In this document: piece by piece, positions 34,306 through 43,749 of the stretch | Layout: each line of letters starts with the position of its first letter | Position numbering within the stretch: position 1 is the first letter of the stretch | Assembly (NCBI GenBank): GCA_035530655.1 | Contig: DATKUK010000026.1 | Span: 21,582 to 85,581 of the forward strand | DNA from: DATKUK01 sp035530655 | GTDB taxonomy: Bacteria; Planctomycetota; Phycisphaerae; UBA1845; DATKUK01 | DNA: 64,000 nucleotides | Direction of reading: 5' to 3' | The notes under the pieces: generated by a model | What the model saw: the letters and a program-made list of their open reading frames with translations, nothing else | Told to the model about the DNA's origin: nothing | Databases searched by the model: none | Translations under genes and position numbers: made by a program

Positions 34306-36240
34306 ATGGCATCACGGTGCCAGATCGGCAGGCGGGCGTCCGCCCAAACGACGGTGCCATTCTCCCGGCGATTGCGGTATTCTGGCCGGATGTCGGTCGG
34401 CGCGACGCGGATTGTCCGATCTGCAGCGAAGAAAGGTGCCACGCTTTTGTCCAGGCTGCAAACGCTTCTGCTCCACCGTGGTTTGGTACCCCTGCTAGCG
34501 ACCGCCGCTGTCGTGCTGTCTTTGCCGGCGATGTGGGTCGGGTGGCTGGCCGATGATCACTGGCATCGCGCTGCGGTTCTGGAGCCTTCCGCATTGCCGT
34601 ATAGCGCCCGCCTCGCACCCACATGCCCTCTCGATCTGTTCCGCTTTCTCGACGGTGATCCGCAGCGTACCGGGCTGATGATGGACATGGGCGTGGTGCC
34701 CTGGTGGACGTATGCGAAGGCTAAAGTAGCATTCTGGCGACCCCTTGCTGCGGCTACACACTGGCTCGACTTTCGTTGCTGGCCCGGCAGCCCGGCAGCA
34801 GCCCACGCGCAAAGCCTGCTCTGGTTCGCTCTTCTGGTAGGAGGGGTAGGTGTACTTTACCGTCGAATCATGGGCCTTACGGTAGCCGCAGGACTGGCGA
34901 CGGTGCTGTACGCGATTGACGATGCCCACGGCACGGCCGTCGGCTTTGTGGCAAATCGAAACGCACTGATGGCTGCATTCTTCGGTGTTCTGGCCCTGGT
35001 GGTGCACGATCGATGGCGTCGCGACGGGTGGCGTGCCGGCGTGTTGCTCGGTCCGCTGCTGCTTGCGATGAGCCTGCTATCGGCCGAAGCGGGGGCGGCG
35101 ACCGTTGCCTATCTGCTGGCCCATGCCGTCTTTGTGGACCGCGCGTCGTGGGTACGTCGGCTGCTGGCCTTACTGCCGTACCTGCTCGTCGTCGTCGCAT
35201 GGCGCGTTCTGTGGGTGCTGGTAGGCTACGGAGTGTATTCCGGCGTGCAGTTCTACGTCGACCCGACCGGCGAGCCGCTTCGCTATGCATTGGCGGCGGT
35301 GCAGCGCGCGCCGCTTCTGTTGCTCGGACAATGGGGGTTTCCACCATCGGACGCGGCCATCTTTCTGGGCGACTACGGTCAGCGTCTGCTGTCGATTGGT
35401 GCGACAGCACTTGTCGTGCTGATCGGCTTGGCCGTCGTGCCGGTGCTGCGCAGGAGCAGCAACGCACGTTTCTGGGCAGGCGGTATGATCCTGTCGCTTC
35501 TGCCGGTCTGCGCAACCCTGCCGATGGATCGCTTGCTGACATTCGTCGGAATCGGCGCCTTCGGTTTGATAGGCGAGTTCCTGCATGCGTGGTGGAGCGG
35601 ATCGCGGCCACCGCGGGGGCGCTGGGCGCAGGGCGCAACCCGTCCGGTCGCGGTGGCGCTGGTGGCGGTTCACCTGATCGCGGCGCCGATATTTCTGCCG
35701 TTTCGGGCGGGCAATCCAATGGGCCCCAACAGACTGGTGAAAGCCTTCCACGTAACCACACCGATGGGTCCGCAAGTCGAACATCAGGATGTCGTGATCG
35801 TCAACGGGCCGGTCGCGATGCTTGCCGGTTACGTCCAGCCCATGCGGGCGCTGGAAGGCGAGCCCGTCCCGCGACATGTCCGCATACTTGGTCCGAGTCA
35901 GGCAGCCGTCGACGTGCGTCGCGTCGACGAGAGAACGCTGGTGCTGAGACCGGACGGCGGATATCTTGCGTGGCCTTATGACGAGGGCTTCCGCGGGACA
36001 GACCATGCCATGGCGCTGCACGAGCGTGTGGAGCTGCCCGGCATGACAGCGCAGGTGACCGATCTGACCTCCGACGGGCGCCCGGCCGAGGTGGCCTTCC
36101 GCTTTGCGGCGTCGCTGACAGACCGACAGTTTCGCTGGCTGTGTTGGGATACGCAAAGCCGCACGTACGTCCCATTCGTGCCTCCGCCGGTCGGTGAAGC
36201 GGTCAGACTGCCGCGTTGCTGGTGGCGGCCACTGTCGTAA
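34306..36240 (+). CDS. GT-C type membrane glycosyltransferase-like protein
   Basis: A 644-residue integral membrane protein. ATG 34306 has AAGGA 6 nt upstream; an internal ATG at 34390 is also possible. About ten membrane segments are followed by a soluble C-terminal domain (from about 470). A WLADDHWHR acidic pair in the first outer loop (about residue 81) corresponds to the catalytic Asp pair of GT-C enzymes such as PMT/TMTC. WRPLAAATHWLDFRCWPGSPAA matches the next conserved loop. The following gene has the same architecture. It probably transfers a sugar from a polyprenyl carrier to a surface glycan or protein. Confidence 0.7.
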   Translation: MASRCQIGRRASAQTTVPFSRRLRYSGRMSVGATRIVRSAAKKGATLLSRLQTLLLHRGLVPLLATAAVVLSLPAMWVGWLADDHWHRAAVLEPSALPYSARLAPTCPLDLFRFLDGDPQRTGLMMDMGVVPWWTYAKAKVAFWRPLAAATHWLDFRCWPGSPAAAHAQSLLWFALLVGGVGVLYRRIMGLTVAAGLATVLYAIDDAHGTAVGFVANRNALMAAFFGVLALVVHDRWRRDGWRAGVLLGPLLLAMSLLSAEAGAATVAYLLAHAVFVDRASWVRRLLALLPYLLVVVAWRVLWVLVGYGVYSGVQFYVDPTGEPLRYALAAVQRAPLLLLGQWGFPPSDAAIFLGDYGQRLLSIGATALVVLIGLAVVPVLRRSSNARFWAGGMILSLLPVCATLPMDRLLTFVGIGAFGLIGEFLHAWWSGSRPPRGRWAQGATRPVAVALVAVHLIAAPIFLPFRAGNPMGPNRLVKAFHVTTPMGPQVEHQDVVIVNGPVAMLAGYVQPMRALEGEPVPRHVRILGPSQAAVDVRRVDERTLVLRPDGGYLAWPYDEGFRGTDHAMALHERVELPGMTAQVTDLTSDGRPAEVAFRFAASLTDRQFRWLCWDTQSRTYVPFVPPPVGEAVRLPRCWWRPLS

Positions 36241-36242
36241 GT

Positions 36243-38051
36243 GTGACGAGCGCGTTTCGCAACGGGCCGCTGGCTGGCCCCGTGCTCGCGTTGGGATCGA
36301 CACCGGTGATACCGATCTTGCCCAAAGCTCGCCTCGGGGTGCTCGTGCTGGTAGCCATTCCCTGCGTCGCGAGCCTGTGGGCGGGCTTCTTTGTTGACGA
36401 TTACGTGCTGATCGAGATCGCCCACGACACACCGTGGGGCGCCGATCTGGTCGCCAGCAACTTTGACATCGATGCGACCCGACTCACTGATGGATGGCTA
36501 CCCGATTCCCTGGCGAGCTTCCGCCTCCGCTTCTTCCGCCCTGCGGTTATTGCCCTGTTCAAGATCGATTGGGTGCTCTACGGGCTGCACCCGGCGGGTT
36601 ACCACCTTACCAATCTCGTGCTGCATCTGCTGATGACCTATTCGATCATGGTGCTGGTGCGGCCCTGGGTCGATGGCGAAAGACAGGCGTTGCTGACGGG
36701 ACTGCTTTTCGGTCTCATGCCGCACAGCTTCACGGCCGTGGTGTGGCTGGCCGGGCGGACGAGCCTTATGGCCAGCCTGATGGTGGTATGGTGCTACCTG
36801 GCCTTTCGACGTCACGTCGAAACGGGGTCGCGGTGGGCGGGCGCGGCGTCGGTGGTTGCGCTGCTGGTGGCGCTGGCCAGCAAAGAAACGGGGCTGGTCG
36901 CACCGCTGCTGATCGCGACGTGCATGCCCAAGCGGCCCTGGAAGCGAAAGCTGTTTTGGGTGTTGACCGCATTGGCGCTGCTATACCTTCTCGGGCGAGC
37001 GACCGTCTGGGGCTGGGGCACCTTTCAGGGACTGCCCACATTCGGCATGCCCGACGATTGGGCGGGCAGAATTTGCTTTGTGTGGCTTAAGGCGGCTGAA
37101 ACCTTTCTTTCGCTGGCTCTGCAACTTCCGCATCACCACGTGTTTCACACCGAGGCGGCGAAATCGGCCTGGCTGTTTGGAGGTATCTCGGTTCTCGCGG
37201 TCGTCGTCGGGTTCATCGTATGGCGGCGGTTGCGGCGAGAGCCGGCGGGCCGTTGGATCCTCGGTTGGTGCGTCGTGTCATCGCTGGTCACGTTTCCGGT
37301 GGCCCCGATGGCCCACTATCTCTACCTGGCCCAGGCCGGTGGGGCGCTAGGCATGGTGCTGTTCTGGCAAGCCAGGCGCGGTGATCCGCGATGGCGCGTC
37401 CGGTTGGGTGTGGCCGCGTGGGCCCTGCTGCTGGCAATCGGGGCGACCTGTTACGTGGGCTCCAGCATGCTGAGTCGCAGCCAGGCCGCCATGGTCACGG
37501 GTGCCCGCGAGCGGATGGCCCGAGCGGCGAAGGACTTGCGCCCAGGCGGGACGCTCGCGCTGGTGGATCCGCACCTGCTTCACATTCACCTTGCCCCGGC
37601 GTTTCGCCTACAGACCGAGCGCAGCGACGTGAAGATCGTGTGGCTAAATGTGTCCAACACGCTTCTGGTGCCCAAGCCTTCAGAACTTCAGCACATCGAC
37701 GAGCACACCGTTCGTCTGACAGCCGTCGGACAGCCCTACCTGACCGATCTGGTAACTTGGGCGCTGCTGGAGGGCGTCGAGGTTGCACCGCTGGCGGAGG
37801 GGATGAGCGTGACGTGGCCGGACCCGCCCTACCGACTGACAGTGGCCAAGCTGGGCCCGCCGACGGATGCCCCGGTGCGCGGCGTGGAGCGGATTGACGT
37901 TCGTTTCGCCGACCCCATCGATGGGCAACACGTCGCTCTGGTGTGGTGCATCGAGCCGGGAGACATGGACAACGCGTTTTTCCGGTGGCTCTTGCGACGA
38001 GGCGACGAACTTAAGGACCGACACCGCCGTCGATCCACCTCGGCACCTTGA
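36243..38051 (+). CDS. GT-C type membrane glycosyltransferase-like protein, paralogue of the previous gene
   Basis: A 602-residue membrane protein from GTG 36243, 2 bp after the previous stop (a TTG at 36216 would overlap). The first outer loop has GFFVDDYVLIEIAH with the Asp pair, then FFRPAVIALFKIDWVLYGL and HPAGYHLTNLVLHLLM, the TMTC/PMT-like signature of a P-x-GYHxxNLxLH helix. About ten membrane segments precede a soluble tail. It stops 4 bp before the end of the convergent acyltransferase gene. Sugar and acceptor unknown. Confidence 0.75.
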   Translation: MTSAFRNGPLAGPVLALGSTPVIPILPKARLGVLVLVAIPCVASLWAGFFVDDYVLIEIAHDTPWGADLVASNFDIDATRLTDGWLPDSLASFRLRFFRPAVIALFKIDWVLYGLHPAGYHLTNLVLHLLMTYSIMVLVRPWVDGERQALLTGLLFGLMPHSFTAVVWLAGRTSLMASLMVVWCYLAFRRHVETGSRWAGAASVVALLVALASKETGLVAPLLIATCMPKRPWKRKLFWVLTALALLYLLGRATVWGWGTFQGLPTFGMPDDWAGRICFVWLKAAETFLSLALQLPHHHVFHTEAAKSAWLFGGISVLAVVVGFIVWRRLRREPAGRWILGWCVVSSLVTFPVAPMAHYLYLAQAGGALGMVLFWQARRGDPRWRVRLGVAAWALLLAIGATCYVGSSMLSRSQAAMVTGARERMARAAKDLRPGGTLALVDPHLLHIHLAPAFRLQTERSDVKIVWLNVSNTLLVPKPSELQHIDEHTVRLTAVGQPYLTDLVTWALLEGVEVAPLAEGMSVTWPDPPYRLTVAKLGPPTDAPVRGVERIDVRFADPIDGQHVALVWCIEPGDMDNAFFRWLLRRGDELKDRHRRRSTSAP

Positions 38052-38055
38052 TCGC

Positions 38056-38913
38056 TTACGCGGGCAGGCTGGGATCGTCAACCTTGGCAGCCGCTGTGCT
38101 TCCGTCTGTCGTTGCGTTTTCGGGGGCCGGGCCGATCTGGGGATAGTCACCGCCCAGCACCGGTATCTTGGCCACGCGCTTGGCCGGCGAGCCCTCCCAA
38201 ACTTCACCCGGGCCCACCTGCGTGTAGGGCAACAGAACCGCAGCGGCTGATATTACAGCTCCCTCGCCGATCGTTACACCAGGCGCGATCATCGCACCGG
38301 CGCCGACCATCACGTTGTCGTCCATTTCGACCCGCCGAATCAGCAGTCGTTTGCCCTCGAACAGGTGGGCCGAGATCACGCAGTTGACGCCGATGGTCAC
38401 GTTTTTGCCCAGGTACGTGTAGTGTGGGTCGGTCATCAGGAAATTGTCGCCGACAATGACCGTTTTGCTGTGCGGGCCGAAGAGCCACCGGTAGAGAATA
38501 TTGAAGGGGAAAATGAGATTCGTGATCGCCGGGGCGAACAGCAGCATCCACGCCGGCTCAAAGCGGGCCTTAATCAGCAGAATGTTGAGCATGAAGATCA
38601 CTACGTTGGGATCCTGAGCCCGATTTTCGTGGATACGGAACACGCCCTCCCGTGGTTTGGGCACGATCACGCGTAAGACCAACAGGCCCACCAGGTAGGC
38701 GAAGTTGAACAAAATGACCATCGCCAGGACGAAGAGCACGCGCTGCCAGTTGGCCGCCAGATCCGGCCACCAGCGCCGCCACGCGACCATCACCGGCCAC
38801 ACAGCCGCGCCGACCAGCAGCAATTTGACCGTCAGATCGAGCGCAACGAAAGCGCGCAGACCGAGGTTGGCCTCCAGATCGGCCCCAATCCATTTGCGGC
38901 GGTTTCGAGCCAT
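38056..38913 (-). CDS. Hexapeptide-repeat (left-handed beta helix) acyltransferase with membrane N-terminus
   Basis: A 285-residue protein from ATG 38913. The N-terminal half has two or three membrane segments (VALDLTVKLLLVGAAVWPVMV and VLFVLAMVILFNFAYLVGLLV). The C-terminal half has the hexapeptide helix: YTYLGKNVTIGVNCVISAH, then VEMDDNVMVGAGAMIAPG, VTIGEGAVISAAAV and a GPGEVWEGSPAKRVAKIP end, the last being the SPAK/R trimer-type close. It resembles colanic-acid or Pls-like O-acetyltransferases, and may modify the glycans made by the surrounding glycosyltransferases. Confidence 0.82.
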   Translation of the reverse strand: MARNRRKWIGADLEANLGLRAFVALDLTVKLLLVGAAVWPVMVAWRRWWPDLAANWQRVLFVLAMVILFNFAYLVGLLVLRVIVPKPREGVFRIHENRAQDPNVVIFMLNILLIKARFEPAWMLLFAPAITNLIFPFNILYRWLFGPHSKTVIVGDNFLMTDPHYTYLGKNVTIGVNCVISAHLFEGKRLLIRRVEMDDNVMVGAGAMIAPGVTIGEGAVISAAAVLLPYTQVGPGEVWEGSPAKRVAKIPVLGGDYPQIGPAPENATTDGSTAAAKVDDPSLPA

Positions 38914-39218
38914 ACGCTCGTGTCTCCACGTTGCGCTGCTGCCATCCAGCGCCCGCAAGCATCGCGGCGCACGGCCAACGCGCTCGGGGTGTCAGCGGCG
39001 ATGATAACCCAATTGCGGGGCCACAAGCCAGAGTCGCCTGCATGGCCAGCAACTTAGTCGCCTCCAGCTCCAAGCCGGCGCGGTTGGGATGCACCGGTAT
39101 CACGGCGTTGGCAGGGCATGGGCGATACGGGTACGATTCGAGCCTGCCGATCATCGGATAGGCCTTGGCGAGCTGTGTGCACCCACGCTCGGGCGTCGGG
39201 CTATCGGCGGGCTGACGA

Positions 39219-40979
39219 ATGGCGGATCACGAACCAATCGGCAACCTTGACGGCACGGACGCGGCTGTGATGGACACGACGACCACGCCGCACAGCAGCA
39301 TGCTCAAGACGGTTCTGATCGTTCTGGGCGTGGCGGGGCTGCTGGCGATCACGCGGCTGCCGAGCATCGGTTTCTACCCGCTCAACGCAAACGAGGCCAT
39401 CCACGCGGCGTCGGCTGTGCGATGCAGCCAGACGGGTCAACTGCCGTACGTGGGCGCCGTCGGCAATGGGGGTCCGCTGCAAGACTGGCTGTATCAGCTC
39501 ATCTTCTGGTTTGCCGGGGACTACAACATCCCCGCAGTCCATTGGGTCGGTGCGTTGGTGGTTGCACTGAACACGGCGATGGTGTGGCACATCACGTCGC
39601 GCTGCTTCGGGCGCTATGCCGGTCCGTCCGGCGCGGCCTTATATCTGCTGGCGATGGGCAGTCGTTGGGAATACCTCTCGTTTACTTGCGAAATGCCCGC
39701 GAGCCTGTTTCTGGTGGCGGGCGCATGGCTGGTGCTGACGGCGCGTCGACCGGTTGGCCCGATCGGCTGTTTGCTGGCCGGCGTGCTGACGATGGGCGCA
39801 GCCGCTTTCCGACAGAACTGTCTGGTCGCTTATCCGGTTGTCGTTCTGGGGGTCGGTGCGCTGAGTTGGACGTATGACCGCCGTCTGTGGCCTGCGATAG
39901 GCCGGGCCGCCCTGGCTGCCTTGGGAGGAATGCTTCCCGTCGCTGCGGTCGTTCTGGTGTACGCGCGACACGACGCGTTGGGCGAACTGGCAGGCGGGTA
40001 CTTCGGCTTCAACACGATGTATTACGTCAAGGCCATGCCGCGGGCTGCGGTGTGGGTGATCGTATCGCTGTGGCAGTTCTCGAAATGGCTGGACGACGCG
40101 GCGCTGATCACTCTGTTGGCGCTGATGGGCCTGGTCCCGGCCCTGTGGCGGGTGGGCGCAAGCAGCGGACCGCCCGACCATGTGCCGAACGTACACACAC
40201 CGCGACCGCAGGGGCGGTATCTGGCGATTCTGACAGTCGCACTGTTTGCGGGCGTATGTATCGGCCTGCGGTTCGGTCGCCATTACCGCATGCTCGACTG
40301 GCCTTTCACCGCCGCGCTGGCGGCCGGCGGATGGGTGCTGCTGCTCGGTCAGCTTCGCGAGCGCTACGCGCGTCTGACTTTCAGGCTCGCGGGCACCCTT
40401 GTGCTGGCTGCGCTGGGCCTTTGCGGCGACCACGCAATCTATGTGCCCGGACCGTGGGCGATCGTGATCGGCCCGGTCGACGCCGCGCCCTACGTGGCTG
40501 GGACCGCGTTTCGCCTTCGGGCGAACACCACGCCGCAGGACAGCCTGTTCGTCTGGGGCTGCCAGCCGCAGATCTACTTGCTCGCCCAGCGAAGGATGGC
40601 CACCCGCTTTGCCGACTGCAACCCGCAGGTGGGTCTGATCCAAATGGAAAACTCCTTCCCGCTCGATCAGGATCGCTCGGCCTGGGTCTGGCCCGACAGC
40701 TTCGAACAGATGATGGCCGACCTTCGTGCGGATCCGCCTGCGTACGTGGTCGACGCGTCGCAGGATATGTCTTTTGCGTTGGGGCGCTATCCCATCGGCA
40801 AGTTCCCCGCGCTGGCGGAGTGGTTGGAGGCGGGTTACGTCTACGATTTTCAGGAGGGTGGCCAAGCGGAAAGCGTAATGGTCGTGTATCGCCGTCGCGA
40901 TCGCGCCCCAACCGATCTGAGCCGCCCCGTGCCCTATAAGGCACATGGACGCCCCACATCGCCGGAGTGGAATCGGTGA
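39219..40979 (+). CDS. GT39-like membrane protein with degenerate catalytic motifs
   Basis: A 586-residue membrane protein, about ten segments, with a soluble C-terminal domain. It is a tandem paralogue of the next gene along its whole length. The first outer loop reads FYPLNANEAIHAA (N58-E59) where the neighbour, and ArnT/PMT enzymes, have a D-E pair. The following loop is VGNGGPLQDWLY where the neighbour has VDNKGPLLFWLY. The acidic pair and the lysine are thus both lost. It may be non-catalytic, a partner subunit, or have another chemistry. It is translationally coupled to the next gene by GTGA. Confidence 0.75.
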   Translation: MADHEPIGNLDGTDAAVMDTTTTPHSSMLKTVLIVLGVAGLLAITRLPSIGFYPLNANEAIHAASAVRCSQTGQLPYVGAVGNGGPLQDWLYQLIFWFAGDYNIPAVHWVGALVVALNTAMVWHITSRCFGRYAGPSGAALYLLAMGSRWEYLSFTCEMPASLFLVAGAWLVLTARRPVGPIGCLLAGVLTMGAAAFRQNCLVAYPVVVLGVGALSWTYDRRLWPAIGRAALAALGGMLPVAAVVLVYARHDALGELAGGYFGFNTMYYVKAMPRAAVWVIVSLWQFSKWLDDAALITLLALMGLVPALWRVGASSGPPDHVPNVHTPRPQGRYLAILTVALFAGVCIGLRFGRHYRMLDWPFTAALAAGGWVLLLGQLRERYARLTFRLAGTLVLAALGLCGDHAIYVPGPWAIVIGPVDAAPYVAGTAFRLRANTTPQDSLFVWGCQPQIYLLAQRRMATRFADCNPQVGLIQMENSFPLDQDRSAWVWPDSFEQMMADLRADPPAYVVDASQDMSFALGRYPIGKFPALAEWLEAGYVYDFQEGGQAESVMVVYRRRDRAPTDLSRPVPYKAHGRPTSPEWNR

Positions 40980-42814
40980 CCGCGCACGTCGACCAAAGCG
41001 AAACGACAACCACGCCGCTAGACGTGTGCGGGCCCAGCGTGCAGACCGGCAGACGACGCATGCTGCTTTGGGGGCTGGGGCTGGCCGTTCTGCTGGCTGT
41101 AACCCGTCTGCCCAGCATGGGCTTTTACCCGCTCAACGTCGACGAAACGATCTACGCAGCCGTCGCCGTGCGCTGCAACTATCTGCACCAGCCGCCGTAC
41201 GTCGGCGCGGTCGACAACAAGGGCCCGCTGCTGTTCTGGCTGTACCAACTGGTGTTCGTGCTGACGGGCGACTACAACATTGCAGTCACTCACGTCGTCG
41301 GCGCCATCGTCGTGGCGCTCAATGCCCTGATGGTCTGGCACATCACTTCGCGATGCTTCGGCCCGCGGGCCGGTCCACTGGGGGCGCTGCTTTATCTGCT
41401 GGTGATGGCCAGCGACTGGGACTTTCTGGCTTTCAATGCGGAACTGCCGGCCAGTCTGCCGTTGGTGGCGGCCAACTGGCTGGTGCTGACGTCCCGCAAG
41501 CGACCGAACGCGGCGCGATGCCTCCTGGCCGGCGCGATGGCGATTACGGCCGCCGGTTTCCGCCAGAACTGCCTGATTGCGTTTCCGATCGTCTGCATCG
41601 GCGCCGGCGCGATGAGCTGGGCCTGCGACCGGCGGATGTGGCCGGCCTTCGGTCGCGTTGTCCTGGTCGGTGTGGGCGGGCTGATTCCCGTGCTTATCGT
41701 GGCCTGGGTCTACCACCGACACGACGCGGTCGCTGAGCTGATGTTCTACTACCTCGGCCACAACACCAAGTACTACATCAGCGCGGTGCCATGGCACCCA
41801 GCCCGGCTGGTGGTGGCTTTGTGGCAGGGCGCGATGTGGCTGCACAAGGCGGCGGTAATCAATCTTCTCGTGATGATCGGGCTGCTGCCGGCCCTATGGC
41901 GGCGAGCTGCAAACGCCGACACGATCGACGACACGAGCGAGTTTGCCGTCGTTCGCGCGAAGCGAGTCTATGTGGCGATCCTCGCGATTACCCTATGGGC
42001 GGGCATCTGCGTCGGCATGCGGTTCTTCTACCACTACCGCATCCTCGACTGGCCATTCAGCAGTGTGCTGGCTGCGGGCGGGTGGATGTTTCTGATCGAT
42101 CAGCTTCGCCAACGCCACGCCAGAGCGGCGCTAAAGGCCGCCGGCGCGGTATTGCTTGCAGCGTTTGGTGTGGGCGGCGACAGCATGACCTACCTTGCGG
42201 GGCTGTGGGAACCCAAAATGGCGCCGATTCACGTCGAATCGCACGTGCTTGCAACCGGCCTGAGGCTGCGGGCCAACACCACCCAGGCCGACAGCGTGTT
42301 CGTCTGGGGGATGCAGCCGCAGATCTACACATTTGCCCAGCGCCGCATGGCCACGCGCTTCCCGCAGTGCAACGCGCTGGTGGGGCTGGTGCACTTCGAG
42401 AACTACTTCCCGCTCGATCAGGATCGGTCGGCCTCGGTCTGGCCGGGCAGTTCGCAGCAGTTGATGACCGACCTGGCGGCCGACCCGCCGGCCTACGTGG
42501 TCGACGCGTCGGGCGGGCTTTCGTTTGCGATGGGGCGCTATCCGATCGATTATCTTCCGGAAGTGGCGGCGTGGCTTGAGGCGAACTACGTGTTCGATTT
42601 CGAGCAGCCCGCCCCAGCGGCTGACGTGCTTCGCGTGTACCGCCGGCGCGATCGGGCCCCGACCGATACGAGTGAGCCTCTCCCGTATTGCGTATTGGGC
42701 CAGCCGTTCCCCAGTCCGTCCGAACTCATCCTGGAGCCAAGCAACTCGTCGGGTGGTGACGAAGCGTCTCCCACCCTCAAAGGGGCAGACCAACCGTCTG
42801 ACATGAGTGGGTAG
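40976..42814 (+). CDS. GT39-like polyprenyl-phosphate-sugar glycosyltransferase
   Basis: A 612-residue membrane protein; GTG 40976 overlaps the previous stop by 4 bp and is preferred over GTG 40967. Residues YPLNVDETIYAAVAV (D56-E57) and GAVDNKGPLLFWLY (K82) keep the two ArnT/PMT signatures that are changed in the preceding paralogue. About ten membrane segments are followed by a soluble domain with LRANTTQADSVFVWGMQPQ and FPLDQDRSA, both also found in the paralogue. It likely moves a sugar from a lipid carrier to a surface acceptor. Confidence 0.82.
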   Translation: MTAHVDQSETTTTPLDVCGPSVQTGRRRMLLWGLGLAVLLAVTRLPSMGFYPLNVDETIYAAVAVRCNYLHQPPYVGAVDNKGPLLFWLYQLVFVLTGDYNIAVTHVVGAIVVALNALMVWHITSRCFGPRAGPLGALLYLLVMASDWDFLAFNAELPASLPLVAANWLVLTSRKRPNAARCLLAGAMAITAAGFRQNCLIAFPIVCIGAGAMSWACDRRMWPAFGRVVLVGVGGLIPVLIVAWVYHRHDAVAELMFYYLGHNTKYYISAVPWHPARLVVALWQGAMWLHKAAVINLLVMIGLLPALWRRAANADTIDDTSEFAVVRAKRVYVAILAITLWAGICVGMRFFYHYRILDWPFSSVLAAGGWMFLIDQLRQRHARAALKAAGAVLLAAFGVGGDSMTYLAGLWEPKMAPIHVESHVLATGLRLRANTTQADSVFVWGMQPQIYTFAQRRMATRFPQCNALVGLVHFENYFPLDQDRSASVWPGSSQQLMTDLAADPPAYVVDASGGLSFAMGRYPIDYLPEVAAWLEANYVFDFEQPAPAADVLRVYRRRDRAPTDTSEPLPYCVLGQPFPSPSELILEPSNSSGGDEASPTLKGADQPSDMSG

Positions 42815-42883
42815 GCGTCCGCAACTCGTAGCGTGGGCCGTTGAGCCACCAATTGGCTCTTTTGGAACGGACGCGGCCTCGGT

Positions 42884-42922
42884 GCACTCATCGTGTCCTT
42901 CACCCTTAAAACGGTGGCCCAC
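42884..42922 (+). repeat. 39-bp repeat with hairpin, copy 2 (diverged)
   Basis: Begins GCACTCATCGTGTCC like the other copies; the hairpin arm is partly decayed (CACCCTTAAAACGGTGG). It sits between two converging genes, 8 bp from the stop of the NfeD-like gene. Confidence 0.7.
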
Positions 42923-42930
42923 CCGACCGC

Positions 42931-43182
42931 TCACGCCTTCGTCACAACGAGTTCGTTGCCTTTGACGGCGATGACGTCGACCGCCTCGCCGGAGTGGATG
43001 AAGTCTCCCTCGCTGGTCGCCGCCAGGCGCTTGCCGTCTATCACCACGAAGCCGCTGGGCCGTAGTGTCGTGGCGGCCGTGCCTTTCGTGCCGACCAGTT
43101 CGGCATGCTCGCTGGGCTCAGCCGCACCCGACGCAGCCCCTTCGTCTTCCTGCTTGCCGGTACCGAAGAGCATCACCAGCAC
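42931..43182 (-). CDS. NfeD-like OB-fold protein with no clear start codon
   Basis: An 83-residue product from GTG 43182. Residues about 32-83 (TKGTAATTLRPSGFVVIDG, then FIHSGEAVDVIAVKGNELVV) match the C-terminal OB-fold of NfeD proteins. The frame stays open upstream to a stop 54 bp earlier and codes for a membrane helix (ILIILLLAVVLASRDV) that belongs to this family, but no ATG, GTG or TTG opens it there. Either a rare start (ATC or CTG) is used or the start was lost. NfeD proteins work with SPFH proteins in membranes; no such partner is near. Confidence 0.6.
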   Translation of the reverse strand: MLVMLFGTGKQEDEGAASGAAEPSEHAELVGTKGTAATTLRPSGFVVIDGKRLAATSEGDFIHSGEAVDVIAVKGNELVVTKA

Positions 43183-43436
43183 ATCCCTGGAAGCCAGGAC
43201 GACGGCAAGCAGCAGTATTATGAGGATCTTTGTCCTCTACTGATTGTGCCAAGCGGACTACGTTTTCCACGGCTTCTCGATAGCACCCATGAGCAGTACA
43301 TTGGCAGCATAGCACCCCTCAACGCCGAGCCATGATCTTCGCCGGGCCCGGCCCCGAACTGCGATGCGGGCCTCTACGCACATCCCAATTATGACCCGTC
43401 CGAAAGAAAACGTCAATGCCGTGGCGAGTGGTTTGG

Positions 43437-43467
43437 GAGAAGACACTGTTCGAGAACAGTGCCACAC
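43437..43467 (+). repeat. 31-bp hairpin unit
   Basis: GAGAAGACACTGTTC, then the loop GA and GAACAGTG. It repeats the last 31 bp of the 139-bp repeat (31279-31309 and 43599-43629) with a G for A in the loop. A half copy that stops after GAGAAC lies at 43644-43664. Confidence 0.8.
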
Positions 43468-43490
43468 ACCAAACGGTGAGCCACTCGTCA

Positions 43491-43629
43491 CCCGCGCGGA
43501 ACATGCCCGCGCCCGCTGCGGCGGGCTTGGACATGCCACCCGAGAATCAGTCCCCCGCTCCTGGAAGGAACGGGGCACCCGTCTATCGGTTCACATCAGA
43601 GAAGACACTGTTCAAGAACAGTGGCACAC
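43491..43629 (+). repeat. 139-bp dispersed repeat, copy B
   Basis: Near-identical to 31171-31309 (differences seen only at three positions in the first 35 bp). It contains the perfect hairpin CACTGTTC-AA-GAACAGTG at 43606-43623. High identity across 12 kb means recent spread or gene conversion. Confidence 0.9.
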
Positions 43630-43710
43630 ACCCGTTTACATCACAGAAGACACTGTTCGAGAACCCGCCGCGGCGGGGAACACGCCAGGGGGCAGGCCAC
43701 CCGTCTCAGC

Positions 43711-43749
43711 GCAGTCATCGTGTCCCCCACCCTTGAAAGGGTGGGCCAC
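43711..43749 (+). repeat. 39-bp repeat with hairpin, copy 3
   Basis: GCAGTCATCGTGTCC followed by hairpin CACCCTT-GA-AAGGGTG and GGCCAC. It lies 23 bp from the stop codon of the phosphatase-like gene on the minus strand, where a terminator would be expected. Confidence 0.8.

Noticed and set aside
34302..34307. TATAAT before the first GT-C gene as promoter
   Set aside because: No -35 box at a suitable distance, and it overlaps the ATG at 34306, which has its own AAGGA ribosome site.
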